Below, piece after piece: positions 59,325 to 64,000 of a DNA stretch of 64,000 nucleotides. Under the pieces are notes generated by a model that worked only from the letters and a program-made list of their open reading frames with translations, was not told the DNA's origin and did no database searches. Numbering within the stretch: position 1 is the stretch's first letter; each line of letters opens with the position of its first letter. The DNA is taken from positions 1,924,115 to 1,988,114 of the forward strand of contig NC_052517.1 in the NCBI RefSeq assembly GCF_014356525.2. The letters are read 5' to 3'. The position numbers and the translations under genes are program-made. The DNA comes from Nilaparvata lugens (Eukaryota; Arthropoda; Insecta; Hemiptera; Delphacidae).

Positions 59325-61603
59325 CTTTGAGTATTTCGCGGATGGATATATATATGTAAAAGAATTAACCGGGTACATCCGTTTGTTTTGACTTACTTGA
59401 GTCTGACGTTTCGTCGCCATCGCAGACGACATCTTCTGAGGGTGGCGTCGAGATCCACACTGAGTCCTAGTATTCTTTCTGGGTCGAAGAGCATATCTCC
59501 TACCCCCTCCCTCCACTTGCTTGTGCTGGCGCTGTTGGTGAGTGAAATTCCAGGAAAGTTGTCTTGTTTTGGTGACAATGGTGCTGTAGCGGGTTTCATT
59601 GTACCAGGTACTGGGCGTTTGGTATTCAAAATTAACTTCCATAAGGGAGACACGTTGAGGCTGTCGTCTCTTTTATTTAGAGAGCCTTGCTTTTCGATTT
59701 CCAACGCCTCTCTCACAATCCTGACTTGAAAATCTCGAATGCTGGCTATTTGTTTGGAATTCACGAAATTTATTGTATGACCAGTATTTTTCACATGGTT
59801 ATATAGGGCTGAGGTTGATTGTTGATTTTTTATGCTTAATTTATGTTCATCTATTCTAGCAGAGATTCTCCTATTTGTTTGGCCTACATATTGCTTGTCA
59901 CAGTTCAGGCAGGGGATACTGTAGACTCCTTGGTTTTCTAGCTCCAGTCTGTTGATGGGTTTTTTTAAGATTTGGGAAATGAGTAGGTGGGGTTTGAATA
60001 ATGGTTTGATTTTGTGGGTTTTTAATACTCTTCCAATTCTGTCTGTGGTGCCCTTGATGTATGGGAGGAGTACTGTTTTTTCAAATATTCTTCTTTTTCT
60101 TGTTGATTCCCTTTTTTAAGTGGAGACAGATTTTTTACTATTGATTTTTGAATGATTGTAGTTGGGTAGCCATTGGATTTGAGAATGTTAGTCACTGTCT
60201 TTATTTCTTCTTCTCTCCTTTTTCATTGGTGAGATGAAGAGATCTGAAGATTAAGCTGTTTATAACTGAGGAGGATTGAGCCGGGTGGTGATGTGATTGG
60301 AAATGTAAGTACCTGTTAGTGTGGGTGGGCTTTCTGTATACTGAATAGTTCAAACTTCCATCGGTTGTCTCATCAATAGAACGTCTAAAAAGGGTAAAGA
60401 TGACTCTTTTTCTATTTCTAGTGTGAATTGGATTTTGGGGTGTATTTCATTTAGCTGCTGTAGAAATTCCAATAGTTTTTCTTCACCATGAGGCCAAATT
60501 ATGAAAATATCATCAACATATCTTTTCCAGATGCTCGGTTTGAAAAAAGCTTTGTTCAAGGCTTCTTCTTCAAAATGTGTCATGAAAAGGTTTGCTATGG
60601 CTGGAGAGAGAGATGATCCCATTGGTGCTCCTTCAATTTGCCTGTAATATTGATTTTTGTGTATGAAATATGTGTTTTTCAAGCAGTGGCTAGTCAACTC
60701 TACTATGAAATCATGAAAATATGTATTTTCTCAGTGGATATCATATTATATTTGAGATGTGGTTGATCATAATTAACAAGATTCAGCAATTAATATCATA
60801 TCATATCAGATTTAACGGATAATATCAGACCTTGTGGAGGTCTAAGATTCAAGTCGACGGTTTGGCATTTCTCTTAATATTTAAATGTTTTTATGTTGCG
60901 CATTTACGGCGAAACGCGGTAATAGATTTTCATGAAATTTGACAGGTATGTTCCTTTTTAAATTGCGCGTCGACGTATATACAAGGTTTTTGGAAATTTT
61001 GCATTTCAAAGATAATATAAAAGGAAAAAGGAGCCTACTTCATACGCCAGTATTACCGTAAAAATCAGACTATAGAATTATTCATCATAAATCAGCTGAC
61101 AAGTGATTACACAGATGTGTGGAGAAGCCAGTCAATTGCTGTATTTCCATAAGGTCTATAGTTTCAATCAGGTACTTGTGGATGAGAATATTGCGTGAGG
61201 TCTACTGTTCACAGAACTACTAGTATAGAAGGCGGTGAAAACAGAAAATCGGCAACATTGTGGTTCTATCATTTCTACTGACTTTATATAACGTCAATGC
61301 TAACAGTTTGTCTACTACAGAAGGCGGTGGTAACAGAGAATCGGCAACTATGCCATCCTATCATTTTCACTGACCTCTATCCACTAACGCTGAGGGTTTA
61401 GACAAGAATCAGATCAATAATAATAATACTAAACAAAAATCCCAATTAAATAATAATTATTAATTAATTAGCATTTGAATAATTGCAATATCTCAGTAAT
61501 TATTTCCATCTGAAATATCTGGTGTGGCGCACTCACACAACTTTCCTTGCCGTTTTGAAAATTTAACACCTGACGCTAGTGTTCCCGCGCATCTCAAGTC
61601 TAC
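59001..61603. mobile_element. Composite element with ~85-bp inverted ends around the Penelope remnant
   Basis: 59001-59086 ('GCTTGAGATGCGCGGGAACA', then CAGGTGATC and GGCAAGGAAAGTTGAGTGAG) is repeated inverted at 61521-61603 with about 10 differences. The left end abuts the N gap, so the true boundary may be outside. Between them lie an AT-rich part (59100-59390, with a TA run at 59301-59325), the Penelope remnant and a repeat with 'ACGGCGAAACGCGG' near 60907. Whether this is one element or nested insertions cannot be told here. Confidence 0.6.
59393..60725 (-). pseudogene. Penelope-like element: RT plus GIY-YIG endonuclease, frameshifted
   Basis: Minus strand. 60697 to 60350 encodes an RT core with EGAPMGSSLSPAIANLFM and YVDDIFIIWPHG followed by LPFLDVLL, the Penelope-type signature. 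After a shift at ~60355 the frame continues SLNYSVYRKPTHTNRYLHFQ. After another at ~60205 it reads EIKTVTNILKSNGYPTT, and after a third at ~60115 it reads RIFEKTVLLPYIKGTTDRIG. The last frame stays open through GVYSIPCLNCDKQYVGQTNR (59935-59876) to about 59393: a GIY-YIG nuclease with a CxxC pair, as in endonuclease-positive Penelope-like elements. The 5' end is lost near 60725. Upstream of the usual ATG, residues continue in frame from YFHDFIVELTSHCLKN. Confidence 0.92.
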
Positions 61604-62164
61604 TATTCAAAGATCTGAGCCAGCTGGTGACAGGACAATAACGCTGGAGACACACGAGGTCTGCTATCTCTTCATAGTGAATGATTTAATAGAATCAACA
61701 GTTGACAACAGTTTGCAATTGAATAATCACATTTTCTCGAATTTCGAGCCTATTTTCAATTTTAGGTGAAAACGTTACTGAACATTAATTGTAGATATTT
61801 TCATGCTCAATCTTTTCCACTTGAAATTTTTTGTTCAATTTGTATTTGAAGCCTGATAAATAGGAATCTAAAATCAAATTTTGCATTGATGGGACGGAGC
61901 TCCTGGAATTTTCACAGATATGGGACTTAAGGCAGTTGACAGAGCTTATCAATGGCTATTTTAGGTATAAATTTGATCAAAATCGTTGGAGCCGTTTTCG
62001 AGGAAATCGTGAAAAAACTCTGTTTTTGACAACATTTTCGCCATTTTAGCCGCCATCTTGAATCGCATTTAATCGAAATTGTTCGTGTCGGATCCTTATA
62101 TTGTAAGGACCTTAAGTTACAAATTTCAAATCATTCCGTTAATTGGGAGATGAGATATCGTGTA

Positions 62165-62200
62165 CACAGACGCACATACACACACACACACACACACATA
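62165..62200 (+). repeat. CA microsatellite in a dispersed repeat
   Basis: (CA)n ending CATATATAATATAC. It lies within a repeat from about 61850 to 62345 ('GGAGCTCCTGGAATTTTCAC', 'GCCGTTTTCGAGGAAATCGT', 'GCCGCCATCTTGAATCGCAT'). Confidence 0.85.
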
Positions 62201-62799
62201 TATAATATACAATCCAATACCTAAAAACCACTTTTTCGGACTCAGGGGACCTTGAAACGTATAGAATTTTAGAAATTGGGGTACCTTAATTTTTTTTGGA
62301 AAGCAATACTTTCCTTACCTATGGTAATAGGGCAAGCAAAGTAACACTGCCGTAAAAGTAAATATTAGATCTTCTACAGATTTCATGAAATACCTGGAAA
62401 ATGAAGAAACATATTTTATTTAGATATCTTTAAATAAGTACAAAAAATGATACCTTGAGGTTATAATAGGAGATGGACGACTTCAAAAATGTTGTAATAC
62501 GCTGGTAGGTCTTAGTTCAATAAGAACCACTGACCAATAACGAAATTTTCACCACAATTTTTCACCAAAATTTTCTGTTAATTTTTCAAATTTTTTCACC
62601 TCTGAAAATAACATAGAAAGGCCTGGGAATAAGTTTAAATGCAGTCCAACTCCAAATATCCAAATTAATTGGGACCGGAACTATAGTGAGAACTAGATTT
62701 TGGAACTATATTGTAAATATAATATTTACATATCAAATATAATTGATTATTTCAAACAATAATGAACAGTTAATATTACATGAAATATACGGTATCAGC

Positions 62800-62893
62800 T
62801 ATCCTCTATAGAAGGCAGTGGCAAGGCAGAGAATCGGCAACGCTGTTCTTCTATCTTTCTCCACTGCCATTATAACGTGGGCCTCACTATAGT
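62800..62893. mobile_element. Family-A fragment
   Basis: Right half of a family-A element ending AACGTGGGCCTCACTATAG, with CTATAGAAGGCAGTGGCAAG at its left. A more decayed relative lies at 61220-61390 (TAGAAGGCGGTG... modules and ATAACGTCAATGCTAACAG). Confidence 0.65.
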
Positions 62894-62959
62894 AATGAAA
62901 ATAAATGAAAAACTCTCAAAATGGATAAAAGCATTAATTTTATTTATAAGGAATACTAA

Positions 62960-63107
62960 GTGCCGGTTGTACAAAAACTGGTTAAATTTTAACCGTGATT
63001 AATTCCACGAGAACCATCCGTGCCGTCTTTTCAAAAACGCCTTCGCTGCTTGGTTCTCGTGAAATTAATCACAATTAAAATTTAACCAGCTTTTGTGCAA
63101 TCGTGCC
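62960..63107. mobile_element. Family-B MITE, complete
   Basis: GTGCCGGTTGTACAAAAACT to TTTTGTGCAATCGTGCC, flanked by TAA on both sides. Inner arms AATTTTAACCGTGATTAATT match other members. Confidence 0.88.
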
Positions 63108-63435
63108 TAACAGTTTGAAGTGAATCTCATTATAAAAATTCAGAACAATTTGAAAATTGACAGTATAATTCCACACAAAAAACGCATATTTATTTATTTA
63201 TATCAACAGTTATTATCTATATTTGAATGAGTATTTCATTACAATAGACATCACAAATGGACACTTTTTACTATAGCACACACAATATTAAATTCATATT
63301 AATAAATACATTATAATAAATAATAGATTGATTAATTTTAAGAGTTCAAGTAAAATTAATAAGAGTTTAAATAAATTCAAAGTAAAGAGATTGATAAAAA
63401 GGTATAATACATCTGTGGGGAAAGCCATCTATTAC

Positions 63436-63643
63436 CGTATGTTGAATGAAAAAGACTAAGAAATTGTCAAGAAAACCACTGATTTATTGATAATTAGAAA
63501 GACCGGGTTTCAGTTATTACACCATTGTCAATCTCTGAACGGTCTTTCTAATTATCAATAAATCAGTGTTTTTTTTTGACAATTTCTTAGTCTTTTTCAT
63601 TCAATATGAATAATTACCACAATATCAACTCAACTACACAAAA
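63436..63643 (+). mobile_element. Palindrome-plus-tail element, family C
   Basis: Palindrome from TTGAATGAAAAAGACTAAG with an internal deletion near the turn ('CAATCTCTGAACGGTCTTTC'), then the family tail. 'AAGCCATCTATTA' is duplicated on both sides (13 bp). Confidence 0.88.
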
Positions 63644-63748
63644 AGCCATCTATTATGACACTAAAAATACTGAGATCATAGATTTTATTAATAAATAAAT
63701 AATTTTATGAAAGACTATTATTACCAGAACATATACCAATACTATAAC

Positions 63749-64000
63749 CATAGAGAAAAGATAGCATAAGTTGATATTCCATGGTAAAGGTTGTGTATGT
63801 TCCAAATTGGAAACCGATTTCTTGTTAACTGATGCCGATTACTGATTTGATTTTGAAGAAACAGATTCCAACTGAGGATAAATATTTAAGACTAGCAGAA
63901 AACCCGTTCTCCGGAAGGGTATATTTAAAAACATGACAAACTGAAAACTTGAAGAATTGACAATAGGCCTATAACCATCCTCGGTAAATTAATAATGTAT
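63749..64000. mobile_element. Family-D element, cut by the window end
   Basis: CATAGAGAAAAGATAGCATA and ATATTCCATGGTAAAGG, then TTGTTAACTGATGCCGATTA. The second terminus is not within the window. Confidence 0.7.

Noticed and set aside
59256..59729. Overlapping frames of 113 and 128 codons over the endonuclease end
   Set aside because: Shadows in other frames of the GIY-YIG-containing minus-strand frame, which has recognisable motifs.

Overview
This is AT-rich eukaryotic nuclear DNA with no prokaryotic gene layout. It holds non-LTR retrotransposon, Penelope-like and Helitron remnants and dense families of short inverted-repeat elements. It looks like a repeat-rich insect genome. My recollection of the repeat families points to a hemipteran, probably a planthopper such as Nilaparvata; that is recollection, not a database result. 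I see no confident complete host gene. The only candidate host exons are a 151-bp splice-bounded exon present in both palindrome arms and a possible first exon near 16.0 kb.

The dominant structure is a giant imperfect palindrome. About 18105-37100 reads again, reverse-complemented, as about 39258-58795. The arms are roughly 19 kb each and the centre is about 2.15 kb. Anchor pairs include 18126-18338 with 58496-58690, 22411-22575 with 52960-53124, 25523-25673 with 48564-48714, 32404-33258 with 44753-45608, 33600-34620 with 41745-43110, and 36000-37085 with 39270-40350. Arm identity by eye is about 96% in one 165-bp anchor and about 99% in the candidate exon. Each arm also carries private insertions, deletions and satellite copy-number changes. 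The right end of the palindrome lies about 105 bp before a 100-N scaffold gap (58901-59000), so real duplication and assembly artefact must both be considered.

Region by region: 1-18.1 kb is unique-looking AT-rich DNA with MITE-like elements, 110-300 bp tandem duplications, a LINE remnant (11.2-11.9 kb) and a possible promoter with first exon (16.0-16.1 kb, minus). 18.1-37.1 kb is the left arm; it includes a local tandem duplication (25.56-31.43 kb) with a 41/42-bp minisatellite born from an exon and a 5'-truncated LINE reverse transcriptase inserted into that minisatellite. 36-40.35 kb is an old, strongly diverged ~178-bp satellite that reverses orientation near 39.26 kb. 39.26-58.8 kb is the right arm with its own Helitron, hairpin retro-insertions and satellite expansions. 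59.0-61.6 kb holds a defective Penelope-like element (RT plus GIY-YIG) between ~85-bp inverted repeats. 61.6-64 kb is more repeats.

The most unusual elements share one architecture: a palindrome of variable length, a one-sided tail of about 40 bp, and a target-site duplication of 9-13 bp. Six copies belong to one family, and an unrelated 115-bp insertion at 52407-52521 has the same build, with its empty site preserved in the other arm. This resembles reverse-transcribed, snapped-back products of Penelope-like or retrozyme-like elements more than DNA-transposon MITEs.
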